A DNA stretch of 64,000 bases from Microtetraspora malaysiensis (GCF_001528665.1 NZ_BBYJ01000005.1:248001-312000), one strand, 5' to 3'; shown: positions 41,074 through 49,892, counted from the first letter of the stretch. Numbers and translations: made by a program. The notes: generated by a model from the sequence alone, not told the origin.

Positions 41074-42171
41074 TTACCGCCCCTCGTCGTCCGGGTCCTC
41101 CCGTACGGCCGGCGCCGGCCCGTCCACCACGCCACGACGGCCGCGCAGCAGCGGATGCGCCCGCATCGCCACCTCCAGCTCACCGGGCAGCTCGTCGCGG
41201 TAGCGCCCCAGCGTCGACAGGTCGCTGTGCCCCAGCACCCGCCGCACCGCGTCCATGTCCGTGCCGTCGGCCAGCAGATGCGTCGCCGTCGTGTGCCGGA
41301 GCCCGTGTGGCGTCACGCCGCGTTGCCGTCCCGGCTCCACCCGCCGCTGCATCCGGTCGATCACCGCCTGGACGTCGCCCCGCGCCAGCCGCCGGCCCCG
41401 CCACGACAGCAGCAGCGCCTTCTCCTCGCTCGCCGCCCGCCCTTCGATGTAGGCGTCGAACACCTCCGCCACATCGGCCGGGAGCGGGACGTCCCGCGTC
41501 CGGCCACCCTTGCCGAAGATCCGCCAGTACCGCACGCCGTCGTTGGTGTAGAAATCCTCCACGTTGGCGCGCACCAGCTCCGACACCCGCGGCCCCATCG
41601 TCGTCAGCAGCAGCACGATCAGCGCGTCGCGCGCCTCGGTGCGCTGGTCCCTGCGGCGGGCCGGCTCCTCCACCGGGGAACGCGCGGCCCCGATCAGGCC
41701 CTCGGCCTGCTCCCGGGTGAGCGCCCGCCGCTCGGCCCGCAGCCCGCCCCGCTCCCGCGCGGTGACCGTCGCCGCCGCCATCGGGTTGAGCTGCACCCAG
41801 CCGGACAGCGCCGCGTGTTTGAACAGCGCCGACACCGAGCGGCGGAACCGCCCCTGCGAGGCCGCGCTCTGCGTCCCCGCCGCCGCACCTCCCGTGTTTC
41901 CGGTGCCAGTCTCGTTCGGGGATGCCGCCGCCCGGCGGCGCTCGTCCGGTTTGCGGGCGAACGCCAGCAGCACGGCGTCCACGTCCTCACCCGTGAGATC
42001 GTCCAGCACCCGATCGGCACCCGCCAGCCGCGCGAACGTGGCCACGTCCCGCGCGTACACCTCGGCGGTGGCGGGAGACAGCGCCCCCGTCAGCGTCTTG
42101 GCCCGGACCAGCTCCACGTAGCGATCCACGGCCTCCTCCACGGTGAGGCGGTTCAACCGAGCCGGAAGCAT
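41074..42171 (-). CDS. Tyrosine recombinase/phage-type integrase
   Basis: The 365-residue protein has a SAM-like core-binding domain (LTVEEAVDRYVELVRAKTLT, about 7-100). The catalytic domain has every active-site residue: Arg in MGPRVSELVRA, Lys in GKGGRTRDVPL, HGLRH, the second His in VLGHSDLSTLGRY and that Tyr. A low-complexity Ala/Gly/Thr linker (about residues 105-125) interrupts the two domains. It resembles XerC/D but the linker and the ending REDPDDEGR are not standard. No flanking direct repeats or phage genes are visible, so it may be a chromosomal recombinase. ATG 42171 is chosen; GTG 42180 is an alternative. Confidence 0.88.
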   Translation of the reverse strand: MLPARLNRLTVEEAVDRYVELVRAKTLTGALSPATAEVYARDVATFARLAGADRVLDDLTGEDVDAVLLAFARKPDERRRAAASPNETGTGNTGGAAAGTQSAASQGRFRRSVSALFKHAALSGWVQLNPMAAATVTARERGGLRAERRALTREQAEGLIGAARSPVEEPARRRDQRTEARDALIVLLLTTMGPRVSELVRANVEDFYTNDGVRYWRIFGKGGRTRDVPLPADVAEVFDAYIEGRAASEEKALLLSWRGRRLARGDVQAVIDRMQRRVEPGRQRGVTPHGLRHTTATHLLADGTDMDAVRRVLGHSDLSTLGRYRDELPGELEVAMRAHPLLRGRRGVVDGPAPAVREDPDDEGR

Positions 42172-42371
42172 GATCCACACCGTATCCCGGCCCACCGACA
42201 ACCCGCGCCCGCTCGCACGACTACCCGATCGAGGGATGCGCCCGCCCGGCCCGCCCCACGAGGCTGGAGACACGCCTCCCGGCGCCCGCCGTACGCCGGG
42301 AGGCCACGACCGGCGACGCGGACAGGGAAACGGTCGCGGGTGAGCACGGGCTGAGCGGGGGAGCGGTGCCG

Positions 42372-43808
42372 ATGACAGCCGAGCAGCTCAAGGTCGTGCG
42401 CACCGCCGTACCCGCCCGCCTGGACCGGCTGCCCTGGTCGCGTTTCCACTGGCGGATCGTCGTCGGCCTGGGGACCGTCTGGGTCCTGGACGGCATCGAG
42501 GTGACGATCGTCGGCGCCATCGCCCCCCGCATGACCGAACCCGGCAGCGGCATCGCCCTCACGGCCGCCGACATCGGCACCGCCGCCGCCCTCTACGTCG
42601 CCGGAGCGTGCACCGGCGCGCTCGTCTTCGGCCAGCTCACCGACCGCTACGGCCGCAAGCGACTCTTCATGATCACCCTGGCGCTGTACGTCGTCGCGAC
42701 CGTGGCCACCGCCTTCTCTTTCGCTCCGTGGTACCTGTTCCTGTTCCGCTTCTTCACCGGGATGGGCATCGGAGGGGAGTACGCCGCGATCAACTCGGCG
42801 ATCGACGAGCTCATCCCGGCGCGCAACCGCGGCCAGGTCGACCTCACCATCAACGGCAGCTTCTGGGCCGGATCCGCGCTCGGTAGCGCCGGCGCGCTGC
42901 TGCTGCTGTCCACGCTGTTACCGACCGACATCGGCTGGCGGCTCGCCTTCGGCATCGGCGGCCTCCTCGGCGTCGGCATCATGATCGTGCGCCGGCAGGT
43001 GCCCGAGAGCCCCCGCTGGCTGTTCATCCACGGCCACGAGCGCGAGGCCGAGCGCATCGTCGGCGCCATCGAGACCGAGGTCCGCGCCGAGACCGGCCGC
43101 GAGCTGCCCCCGCCCCATGGCGCCATCACCGTACGGCAGCGCCATGCGATCCCCTTCCGGGACATCGCCGAGGTCGCGATCCGGCGCTACCCCCGGCGGA
43201 CCGTCCTGGGGCTGGCCCTGTTCATCGGGCAGGCGTTCCTCTACAACGCCGTCACGTTCGACCTCGGCACCATCCTGCACACCTTCTTCGGTGTCACGTC
43301 GGGTGCGGTGCCGTACTTCATGGTGGTTTTCGCGCTCGGCAACTTCCTCGGGCCACTCCTGCTCGGCCGGCTGTTCGACACGGTCGGCCGCGTGCCGATG
43401 ATCTCCGGGACCTATCTCGGGTCGGCCGTGCTCGCCGCCGGGCTCGGCGTCCTCTTCATGAGCGGCGGGTTGACCGCCGTCTCCTTCGTCGCGCTCATCG
43501 CGCTCACGTTCTTCGTCGCCTCGGCGGGGGCCAGCGCGGCGTACCTCACCGTCAGCGAGATCTTCCCGATGGAGACCAGGGCGCTGGCGATCGCCCTCTT
43601 CTACGCCGTCGGCACCGGGATCGGCGGCATCGCCGGGCCGCTGGTGTTCGGCGGCTTCATCGCCACCGGCAGCACGACCCTGGTCGCGGTGGGCTTCTTC
43701 ATCGGGGCCGCCGCCATGGCCGTCGGCGGCGTCGTCGAGCTGGTCTTCGGCGTACGGGCCGAGCAGCAGTCACTCGAACACATCGCCAAGCCGCTGACCG
43801 CCGAATGA
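42372..43808 (+). CDS. MFS transporter (sugar/metabolite-symporter type)
   Basis: The 478-residue protein has 12 helices and the sugar-porter signatures GQLTDRYGRKRLFMITL after helix 2 and FFTGMGIGGEYAAINSAIDE after helix 4, then PESPRWLFIHGHEREAERIV in the central loop. In the second half LLGRLFDTVGRVPMISG is present. This is the NiaP/aromatic-acid or sugar symporter style. The substrate is not clear. I chose ATG 42372 because GGGGGAG is 8 bases before it; the GTG at 42366 would be too close to that site. Confidence 0.9.
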   Translation: MTAEQLKVVRTAVPARLDRLPWSRFHWRIVVGLGTVWVLDGIEVTIVGAIAPRMTEPGSGIALTAADIGTAAALYVAGACTGALVFGQLTDRYGRKRLFMITLALYVVATVATAFSFAPWYLFLFRFFTGMGIGGEYAAINSAIDELIPARNRGQVDLTINGSFWAGSALGSAGALLLLSTLLPTDIGWRLAFGIGGLLGVGIMIVRRQVPESPRWLFIHGHEREAERIVGAIETEVRAETGRELPPPHGAITVRQRHAIPFRDIAEVAIRRYPRRTVLGLALFIGQAFLYNAVTFDLGTILHTFFGVTSGAVPYFMVVFALGNFLGPLLLGRLFDTVGRVPMISGTYLGSAVLAAGLGVLFMSGGLTAVSFVALIALTFFVASAGASAAYLTVSEIFPMETRALAIALFYAVGTGIGGIAGPLVFGGFIATGSTTLVAVGFFIGAAAMAVGGVVELVFGVRAEQQSLEHIAKPLTAE

Positions 43809-43837
43809 GCGCACCCCGGCGCGCCGTGCGGGTGGGG

Positions 43838-44167
43838 TCAGGCCGATTCCGCGTGGGCGGCCGCCAGCGGGGCGGCCGGCTCCAGGCGCCGGGTCATCCG
43901 CCGCTCGAACCACACCGTGACGAACGGCGGCACCGCGCACGCCAGCCCGAGCACCACGGTGCCGCGGCTCCACTGCCCCGCACGCGCGGCGGACAGCACG
44001 GCGAGCACGTAGAGCACGAACAGCGCGCCGTGGATCGGCCCGAAGACCCGCACGCCGATCTCGTTGCCGACCACCACGTACTTGAAGAACATGCCGACGA
44101 GAAGGCCCGCCCAGGAGAACGCCTCGGCGATCGCAACGGCACGGAAGAGGCGGAACGCGGAGGGCAT
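43838..44167 (-). CDS. DUF3817 membrane protein
   Basis: The 109-residue protein has three hydrophobic segments. It begins MPSAFRLFRAVAIAEAFSWA and has GLLVGMFFKYVVVGNEIGVR and VFGPIHGALFVLYVLAVLSA, the sequence order typical of DUF3817 (YvaD-like) integral membrane proteins. The function of the family is unknown. ATG 44167 is supported by GAAAGGTG. Its C-terminal tail is Ala-rich. It lies convergent with the MFS gene, and its start faces the hydrolase at 44214. Confidence 0.85.
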   Translation of the reverse strand: MPSAFRLFRAVAIAEAFSWAGLLVGMFFKYVVVGNEIGVRVFGPIHGALFVLYVLAVLSAARAGQWSRGTVVLGLACAVPPFVTVWFERRMTRRLEPAAPLAAAHAESA

Positions 44168-44213
44168 GAGGGCATCACCTTTCACACATGCGGCAGGGAG
44201 GGTTGCCCCGAGC

Positions 44214-45503
44214 CTACGGGCACCCGGGGCCGCCCCCGCCGCCGGGCCGCCCCCGCGGCGCCAACCACTCGGCGACGTCGGCGACCACGGCAGCGTCGAC
44301 GTGGTGCGCCGCCTCGTACTCCGCGGGCGTGGAGGGACCCGCGCCAGGAAAGAACAGGTGGTTGTCGGCGTCGTGGACGCGGATCGTCACGTCGGCCCGA
44401 TGGGCGAGGCCCGCCCTCCAGCGTGCCAGGTCGTCCTCGACGGTCACCTGGTAGTCGCGGCCGCCCTGCAGGATCAGCATCGGCCGGTCCAGCGCCGCCG
44501 CGGCCGCCACGGGATCGTAGCCGCGCAGATCCAGCCAGTACGCGCCCGGCAGGCCGAAGGGCAGCTCCGCCGCGGGCGTGGAGGGCGACAGGCCGGGGCT
44601 GTCGACCGTCGCCGCCTGCCGGGCGATCAGCTCGGCGAACTCCTCCGCGCCGGGATCCAGCGAGGCGAGGTAGCGGGTCACGCGGACGGCGGCCCGGTGC
44701 ATCGGTTGAGCGTCACCGGCGAGGATCACCAGACCGGCGACGGACGGCTCGGCGGCCGCGACCCGCGGCGCCACCTTGCCTCCCATGCTGTGGCCGACGA
44801 CGAAGACCCGCCCCGGATCCACCCTCGGCTGAGCCTGGAGCAGACGGACGGCGGCCACCGCGTGCGGAACGTACTCCTCCGACATGGTGAACCCGGGCGT
44901 GTCCGCCACCTGAGCGCCGTGGACGTGGGTGACCTTGTCGAACCGCAGCACCGCCACGCCGCGGCTGGCCAGCCCCCAGGCCAGATCCTTCAGCGGCTTG
45001 TTCGGCCCGCTGGTGGCGTCACGGTCGAACGGCCCCCCGCCCGCGAGCAGCACCACGCCCGGTCGCGGCTCGTGGCCGCGGGGCAGGCTCAGCGTTCCCG
45101 GTACGGCGAGGGGGCCGGCGCCGAGCGTGACCTCATGCTCGTCGAACGTCTCCTGGTCGGCGTACGGCGGCGGCGTCCACGCCGCGGTGCCCGGGGGCGC
45201 GAGGCGCAGGCCGTGAATCAGGCCGGTCTCGTCGAGCGCCATGACCATCGTGAGCCCTCCGCGCTCGCAGGTCACGGGGACGCTCACCCGGACCAGCCCC
45301 GAGTGGATCGGCTCGCTCACCGGCGTTCCGACGGCGGAGACCGGCCCGGTCCGGCCCGTCTCCGAGGCCCAGGCGGTCCGTACCGCCTCGGCGGACACCT
45401 GTGCCCGCAGCGGCGGCGCGAACAGGGCCTCGAGGTCCCCGAAGCGCTCGTCGCGGGCCAGCTCGACGACCGCCCTGGCGGCCGCCTCGTGATCGGCTTC
45501 CAT
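44214..45503 (-). CDS. Dienelactone-hydrolase-like alpha/beta hydrolase with DUF3887 domain
   Basis: The 429-residue protein has an N-terminal DUF3887-type domain (residues 1-115; ARAVVELARDERFGDLEALF) and then an alpha/beta hydrolase. The hydrolase part has GVVLLAGGGPFDRDATSGPN, VLRFDKVTHVHG, the nucleophile elbow VGHSMGG, an acid strand LILQGGRDYQVT and the His in HDADNHLFFPGAG. Such proteins are esterases or lipases of unknown substrate. ATG 45503 follows a GGAGG; GTG 45506 is possible. It is divergent from an HTH regulator across a CCTTTCT/AGAAAGG palindrome. Confidence 0.88.
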   Translation of the reverse strand: MEADHEAAARAVVELARDERFGDLEALFAPPLRAQVSAEAVRTAWASETGRTGPVSAVGTPVSEPIHSGLVRVSVPVTCERGGLTMVMALDETGLIHGLRLAPPGTAAWTPPPYADQETFDEHEVTLGAGPLAVPGTLSLPRGHEPRPGVVLLAGGGPFDRDATSGPNKPLKDLAWGLASRGVAVLRFDKVTHVHGAQVADTPGFTMSEEYVPHAVAAVRLLQAQPRVDPGRVFVVGHSMGGKVAPRVAAAEPSVAGLVILAGDAQPMHRAAVRVTRYLASLDPGAEEFAELIARQAATVDSPGLSPSTPAAELPFGLPGAYWLDLRGYDPVAAAAALDRPMLILQGGRDYQVTVEDDLARWRAGLAHRADVTIRVHDADNHLFFPGAGPSTPAEYEAAHHVDAAVVADVAEWLAPRGRPGGGGGPGCP

Positions 45504-45512
45504 CACCCTCCA

Positions 45513-45535
45513 CCTTTCTTGAAGTTTGAGAAAGG
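45513..45535. promoter_or_regulatory. Inverted repeat CCTTTCT-N9-AGAAAGG
   Basis: A perfect 7-base inverted repeat in the 57-base gap between the hydrolase and the divergent winged-helix regulator; the likely operator for that regulator. It overlaps the ribosome site of the hydrolase gene. Confidence 0.55.
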
Positions 45536-45560
45536 TAGCACATCATGAGAATGTAACCCG

Positions 45561-46112
45561 ATGGACCCGTTGGAACTGCTCGCGCAACCGGTACGGCTGC
45601 GCATCGTGCACGCCATGCGAGGGGGGCGGACGCTCACCACCTCCCAGCTCTGCGCCCGCCTCCCCGACGTCTCCAAGGCGACCGTCTACCGGCACGTCGA
45701 CCTGCTCGCCGCCGGAGGCATCCTCGAGGTCGCCGACGAGCGGCGCGTACGCGGCGCGGTGGAGCGCCGATACCGCCTGCGTCAGGACCGAGCGGCGATC
45801 GACGCCGAAACGGCCGAGTCGCTGACACTCGACGATCACCGGCGTGGGTTCGCCGCGGCGATGGCCGCCCTGATCGCCGAGTTCAACGCCTACCTGGACC
45901 GCGATCGCGCCGACCCCACGGCCGACCTCGTCGGCTACCGTCAACACGCCGTCTGGCTCAGCCACGACGAGCTGCTGGAGATGATCGGCGAGATGCGCCG
46001 CGCCATCGCGCCCCGGCTGGCCAACCCGCCGGGGCCGGGCCGCGCGCGGTACCTGATCAGCCCGATCCAGTTCCCGGCGGAGGAACCGTCCGCCGACCCC
46101 GAGGCCGGTTGA
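45561..46112 (+). CDS. ArsR-like winged-helix transcriptional regulator
   Basis: The 183-residue protein has a wHTH at residues 1-70 (LLAQPVRLRIVHAMRGGRTL, then LPDVSKATVYRHVDLLAAGG and wing ADERRVRGAVERRYRL) and a helical C-terminal domain with HAVWLSHDELLEMIGEMRRA. This is the HTH_20 type, common next to hydrolases and SRPBCC genes. The ATG at 45561 lies about 25 bases from the inverted repeat. It probably controls the divergent two-domain hydrolase. Confidence 0.88.
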   Translation: MDPLELLAQPVRLRIVHAMRGGRTLTTSQLCARLPDVSKATVYRHVDLLAAGGILEVADERRVRGAVERRYRLRQDRAAIDAETAESLTLDDHRRGFAAAMAALIAEFNAYLDRDRADPTADLVGYRQHAVWLSHDELLEMIGEMRRAIAPRLANPPGPGRARYLISPIQFPAEEPSADPEAG

Positions 46113-46170
46113 GCGGCCGCCGACACCGGCCGGCCACCGAGGGCGCGTTTCGCAATGGTGAAATCCCAGC

Positions 46171-46213
46171 TCAGTGGCGGTTTGGCGGCTCATCGCAGAG
46201 TTCTTGACGGCGC
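46171..46213 (-). mobile_element. IS transposase 3' end, copy A
   Basis: On the minus strand this encodes RRQELCDEPPNRH and stop. Nearly the same sequence (RQDLCDEPPNRA and stop) lies at 56142-56184, about 37 of 43 bases identical. It looks like the end of a transposase gene; the rest of the element is gone. The bases from 46113 to 46170 show nothing. Confidence 0.5.
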
Positions 46214-46232
46214 CCGTCTCGCGCGGGCTGCT

Positions 46233-46251
46233 TGTCAGGCGAAGCCTGACA
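46233..46251. promoter_or_regulatory. Palindrome TGTCAGG-N5-CCTGACA, site 1
   Basis: TGTCAGGCGAAGCCTGACA is a perfect 19-base palindrome (8+3+8). The same half-sites with the same spacing recur 39 bases downstream. Both lie just upstream of the zinc-finger/HTH gene at 46313. Confidence 0.7.
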
Positions 46252-46270
46252 GTCTAGGTTCAAGATCTCA

Positions 46271-46291
46271 CTGTCAGGAGGTGCCTGACAG
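46271..46291. promoter_or_regulatory. Palindrome TGTCAGG-N5-CCTGACA, site 2
   Basis: CTGTCAGGAGGTGCCTGACAG contains the 19-base form TGTCAGG-N5-CCTGACA and ends 21 bases before the ATG. Two matching sites on one DNA face (centres 39 bases apart) are what a cooperative autorepressor would use. Confidence 0.7.
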
Positions 46292-46312
46292 TCGTCGACC
46301 CCGGGAGGACCC

Positions 46313-46684
46313 ATGGCCGCCCCATCCCTGAACGAGGAGAAGATCCACTGCTCGTTCTGCGCCAAATCGAGGGACGACGTCGAGCGGGTGATCGCCGGCC
46401 CCGGCGTGTACATCTGCAACGAGTGCGTCGGACTGTGCAACGCCGTCCTCGCCACCCTGCCCGATCCGGCGCCCGCGGCCGAGATCCCCTGGCCGGACCG
46501 CGCGACCGACGAAGAGATCCTCGAACTCCTGCCGCGCATCGCCGCGGCGAGCGCCCAGGTCGACGCGAGTCTGCAGGTCTGGGTGGACCGGCTCCGCGAC
46601 CGGGGCGTCACCTGGGCCAAGATCGGCGCCGCACTCGGCATGGCCCGGCAGTCGGCCTGGGAGCGGTTCTCGGGAGAGGAGTAG
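46313..46684 (+). CDS. ClpX-type C4 zinc-finger protein with C-terminal HTH
   Basis: The 123-residue protein has an N-terminal ClpX zinc-binding domain ([20 protein letters not shown] then [14 protein letters not shown], four Cys at about 12-45). It has no AAA+ domain. Instead a helical segment and a short HTH at the end, [20 protein letters not shown], resemble the AsnC/resolvase-like HTH of small actinobacterial proteins. It may bind DNA and the ClpX-type dimer partner. The site GGGAGGACCC precedes the ATG. The twin TGTCAGG palindromes immediately upstream suggest that it regulates itself. Confidence 0.85.
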   Translation: MAAPSLNEEKIHCSFCAKSRDDVERVIAGPGVYICNECVGLCNAVLATLPDPAPAAEIPWPDRATDEEILELLPRIAAASAQVDASLQVWVDRLRDRGVTWAKIGAALGMARQSAWERFSGEE

Positions 46685-46783
46685 AGGTCCGCGCCCGGCG
46701 GGGGAGCGGCGTTGCGGCGATCTTCCCGCGGCCGCTCCTCGGCCCATGGGCTCAACCCTCATGCGAGCGCCGCCGGCCGATGC

Positions 46784-47233
46784 TCACCCCCGTTGGTGGT
46801 GTGTGAGCAGTTGAGTGAGCAGGCGGGTCAAGGTCTGCCTGTCCTCGGCCGGAAGCGGTCCGAGTAGGTCGTCCTGCACCTTGTCGAGCGCTCGGTCCAG
46901 GCGTCGCAGTTGCCGCTCACCTGCCTTGGTGAGGGTCACGATGTTGCGCCTTCGGTCATCCGGGTCCGGCGTCCGCTCGACGAAGCCCTGCTCGGCCAGT
47001 TCGTTGATCGCCGCCACGACGTCGCTGCGGTCCATGTTGCACCGGCGACCGAGCTCGGCCTGACTGGCCACCCCGAACTCGTCCAGCGCGGCCAGGATCC
47101 GGTAGTGGTACCCCCGCGCGCCCACCCCGCCGAAGCCGTCGGACGCCAACCGGTGGGCGTGCACCGCCAGCTGGGTGAGCAGCCAACTCGGCTTCGCGGT
47201 CAGGCGTGCGGGCGTCTCTTCCACGACAGCCAC
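46784..47233 (-). CDS. MarR family regulator
   Basis: The 149-residue winged-helix protein has [40 protein letters not shown] as the recognition helix region, and the wing [20 protein letters not shown]. It begins at GTG 47233. It is divergent from an epoxide hydrolase, and the gap carries four copies of a GTTGGC-N3-GCCAAC palindrome, strong evidence that it binds there and controls both genes. A phenolic or epoxide ligand is only a guess. Confidence 0.9.
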   Translation of the reverse strand: MAVVEETPARLTAKPSWLLTQLAVHAHRLASDGFGGVGARGYHYRILAALDEFGVASQAELGRRCNMDRSDVVAAINELAEQGFVERTPDPDDRRRNIVTLTKAGERQLRRLDRALDKVQDDLLGPLPAEDRQTLTRLLTQLLTHHQRG

Positions 47234-47241
47234 CCTACATC

Positions 47242-47361
47242 GTTGGCGGAGCCAATGAATCTATGTATAGTTGGCATCGCCAACGTTGGAGGCTCCAACC
47301 AAATTGCGCCTTCGATGGGTACCCCTTGCGGCGAATCCAACAAATCGTTGGCAGCGCCCAC
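47242..47361. promoter_or_regulatory. Cluster of four GTTGGC-N3-GCCAAC operators
   Basis: Four 15-base inverted repeats: 47242-47256 (one mismatch), 47270-47284 (GTTGGC-ATC-GCCAAC, perfect), 47285-47299 (GTTGGA-GGC-TCCAAC, perfect, abutting the previous one) and 47347-47361 (one mismatch). An extra CCAAC-N5-GTTGG lies at 47336-47350. A -10-like TATGTATAGT lies between sites 1 and 2. The cluster fills the gap between the MarR and epoxide hydrolase genes. Confidence 0.75.
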
Positions 47362-47430
47362 GATAGCGACGCACCGAACGCCGGCCGCCCGAACATTCGG
47401 GCACCGAATGAATCCCCTGGAGTGAAGACC

Positions 47431-48519
47431 GTGATCAAGCCGTTCCGTATCGACATCCCCCAGGCCGACCTCGACGACCTGGCCGACCGGCTCTCCCGCA
47501 CCCGTTGGCCCAACGAGGTCGCCGGCGCCGGGTGGGACTACGGCTTCCCGCTGGCTCGGCTGAAGGAGCTTGCCGAGTACTGGCGCACCGGCTACGACTG
47601 GCGTGCGCACGAGGCCAAGCTCAACGAGCTTGCGCACTTCACCACCGAGATCGACGGCCAGAACATCCACTTCGTCCACGTCCGGTCGTCGAATCCGGAT
47701 GCGCTCGCGCTGATCCTCACCCACGGCTGGCCCGGTTCGTTCCTGGAGTTTCTCGACGTGATCGAGCCACTGTCGCGCGACTTCCACCTGGTGATTCCGT
47801 CCATCCCGGGTTTCGGTTTCTCCGGGCCGACCCATGAGCGCGGCTGGGATATCGTCCGGGTCGCGCGGGCCTGGGCTGAGCTGATGCGCCGTCTCGGGTA
47901 CGAGCGCTATGGCGCGCAGGGGGGCGACTTCGGCGCGGGCATCTCGATGGCGCTCGGCGCGGTCGCACCCGAACAGGTCGTCGGGGTGCACGTCAACTAC
48001 CTGCCGACCCGGCCAGTCCCGGACGCCGACGTTGAACTGTCGGAAACGGATGAAGCTCGGCTGGACAAGGTCCGGCAGATGATGGCGAATCGTCCGCCGT
48101 ACCAGGCTCTGCAGGCGCTCACCCCGCAGACCATCGGCTACGCGCTGACCGACTCGCCGGTTGGCCAGTTGGTCTGGATCGCCGAGCGCTTCGCGCAGTG
48201 GACCGACCCTCGCTCGCAGATCAGTGACGAGCGGATGCTCACCGACATCTCGCTGTACTGGCTGACCGCCACCGCGGCTTCCTCGGCGCGGCTGACCCGC
48301 GAGGCTCCGCGGCGGATCGAGCCGTGCCCGGTACCGGTCGGCGTGGCGGTGTTCGCGCACGACATCACGCAGTCGGTGCGACCGCTGGCCGAGCGGCTGT
48401 ACGACATCAGGCACTGGTCGGAGTTCGAGCGCGGCGGCCACTTCGCCGCGATGGAGGTGCCGGAGCTGCTCGCCGAGGACGTCCAGGACTTCTTCCTCAC
48501 CCACATCAAGTACGACTAA
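47431..48519 (+). CDS. Epoxide hydrolase (EHN-domain alpha/beta hydrolase)
   Basis: The 362-residue enzyme has the N-terminal EHN cap ([20 protein letters not shown], then [20 protein letters not shown]). The hydrolase core has [10 protein letters not shown] (oxyanion loop), [16 protein letters not shown] with the nucleophile Asp, and the His in [17 protein letters not shown] near the C-terminus. It opens epoxides to diols in microsomal/juvenile-hormone-type fashion. I start it at GTG 47431 because TGGAG lies 8 bases before it; GTG 47422 is an alternative. Expression is likely controlled by the divergent MarR through the operator cluster. Confidence 0.92.
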   Translation: MIKPFRIDIPQADLDDLADRLSRTRWPNEVAGAGWDYGFPLARLKELAEYWRTGYDWRAHEAKLNELAHFTTEIDGQNIHFVHVRSSNPDALALILTHGWPGSFLEFLDVIEPLSRDFHLVIPSIPGFGFSGPTHERGWDIVRVARAWAELMRRLGYERYGAQGGDFGAGISMALGAVAPEQVVGVHVNYLPTRPVPDADVELSETDEARLDKVRQMMANRPPYQALQALTPQTIGYALTDSPVGQLVWIAERFAQWTDPRSQISDERMLTDISLYWLTATAASSARLTREAPRRIEPCPVPVGVAVFAHDITQSVRPLAERLYDIRHWSEFERGGHFAAMEVPELLAEDVQDFFLTHIKYD

Positions 48520-48720
48520 GGAGTGTCTGACAAATGCTGCCCGTAGCGAGCGCGGATCCAGGTGGATGCATCGCAAGGCGGAGGAGGAGGCCGTAGCGGA
48601 GCCTACGGCCGACAATCCCGGGCGCCTCGGAGCTTCGCGGGGAGGCGGGGAGCTCCCTCGCGCCTTCTTCCCGAACCCCCGACAACGCCGGCCGGCCGGA
48701 AACCAGGTGCGGACCGTCGG
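48515..48720. mobile_element. MITE-like or IS-end debris
   Basis: It begins with ACTAAGGAGTGTCTGACAA, the same terminal sequence as at 56119-56137 (ACTAGGGAGTGTCTGACAA). The following 190 bases are non-coding and contain the hairpin GGCCGTAG-N6-CTACGGCC (48589-48610) and the string GGAGGAGGAGG. No matching opposite terminal repeat is visible before the GNAT gene, so this is one end of an element, non-autonomous or decayed. Confidence 0.5.
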
Positions 48721-48743
48721 TGCGGTGGTGTGTGATCGGCGCT

Positions 48744-49613
48744 ATGGCGATCGTGTTGGGTGAGCCGGGAACCGACGGGCTGAGCGAGGTTGTGGCCGTG
48801 CTGCGGGAGTGGCAGCACGACGGAGCGCCGATGCAACTGCATCCGGGGGACCTGGGCTGGTTCTGGCGGTTCGGTGCGGAGGCGACGGCCGCGGCGGTCC
48901 GGACGTGGAGCCGGGACGGACGGATTCTCGCCGTCGGGCTGCTGGACCATCCCAAGCTGTTGCGGATGACGATCGCGCCAGACGCCCGGCGGGACGAGGA
49001 ACTGGCACAGCAGCTGGTTGAGGACATGACCGAGCCGGAACGCGGCGTGCTGATCTCGGGGAAGGTGAACGTCGAGGCGCCCATGTGCGCACTGGTCCAG
49101 GATCTGCTGTCTGAGAACGGCTGGAACGCCGACGAGCCGTGGACACCGCTGCGCCGCGACCTCACGGAGCCGGTGAAGGACCCAGGCGTGCGGATCGAGG
49201 TGATCGGGCCGGAGCAGGCGCACGTGCGGACCGCCATACAGCGGGCGTCGTTCGACGGTTCGACGTTCACGGACGAGCGCTGGCACGCGATGGCGGCCGG
49301 CTTGCCGTACGCCGACGCCCGGTGCCTGGTCGCCTACGACGACCAGGGCAACGCGGTGGCGGCCGTGACGGTGTGGTCGGCCGGTCCGGGTAAGCCCGGG
49401 TTGCTCGAGCCGATGGGCGTGCACCGGGAACATCGCGGTCACGGCTACGGCAAGGCGATCACCGTCGCCGCGGCGGCCGTACTCCAGGAGCTGGGCTCGT
49501 CGAGCGCGCTCGTCTGCACCCCGAGCTCCAACGTCGGCGCCGTCGCCACCTACAAGTCAGCCGGCTTCCAGGAACTCCCCGAGGTCTGCGACAAATACCG
49601 GGACGCCCAATAG
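48744..49613 (+). CDS. GNAT family N-acetyltransferase with two GNAT-like halves
   Basis: The 289-residue protein has a degenerate N-terminal GNAT-like domain (residues 1-140; AIVLGEPGTDGLSEVVAVLR) and a C-terminal one with LLEPMGVHREHRGHGYGKAI (acetyl-CoA motif RGHGYG) and SNVGAVATYKSAGFQELPEV. This double-domain layout is seen in mycothiol-synthase-like and Eis-like acetyltransferases. The acceptor is unknown. ATG 48744 is preferred; a GTG at 48720 lies at the edge of the MITE-like debris. Confidence 0.82.
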   Translation: MAIVLGEPGTDGLSEVVAVLREWQHDGAPMQLHPGDLGWFWRFGAEATAAAVRTWSRDGRILAVGLLDHPKLLRMTIAPDARRDEELAQQLVEDMTEPERGVLISGKVNVEAPMCALVQDLLSENGWNADEPWTPLRRDLTEPVKDPGVRIEVIGPEQAHVRTAIQRASFDGSTFTDERWHAMAAGLPYADARCLVAYDDQGNAVAAVTVWSAGPGKPGLLEPMGVHREHRGHGYGKAITVAAAAVLQELGSSSALVCTPSSNVGAVATYKSAGFQELPEVCDKYRDAQ

Positions 49614-49892
49614 ATCCGGCCATTCCAGACGCAAGCCTCGGCCTTCACCGAGGCGAGCACGAAGATCGACACTCCGGTACATGCTGTCGCCGTCCGGATG
49701 GATCGCCTCCCCGCGATCCGCAGACAGGCCGAACCGCTGTGTTCGGCGGCGAGCCGACTTCTCACCGTTGGGCTTTCCGCCTCGCCAACCAGTTTCACCC
49801 GGGTCCCGATGACAGGGGGAAGGTGGGAGTCACTCACCACATCATCGAGCGCGCGTTCAACTGGGAGTCACGCGCGCCATCACGCGATGCGG
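49614..49892. other. 279-base stretch without a recognisable gene
   Basis: No convincing start, ribosome site or family match on either strand. A minus-strand open stretch (49550-49840) encodes no recognised motif. The codon usage is mixed, so this may be decayed coding DNA. Confidence 0.4.

Noticed and set aside
41074-42171. Integrase as sign of a genomic island or prophage
   Set aside because: No tRNA, direct repeats, excisionase, replication or phage genes nearby; the recombinase is probably chromosomal or an isolated remnant.
49550-49840. Minus-strand frame of 96 codons after the GNAT gene
   Set aside because: It overlaps the GNAT C-terminus and has no motif or ribosome site.
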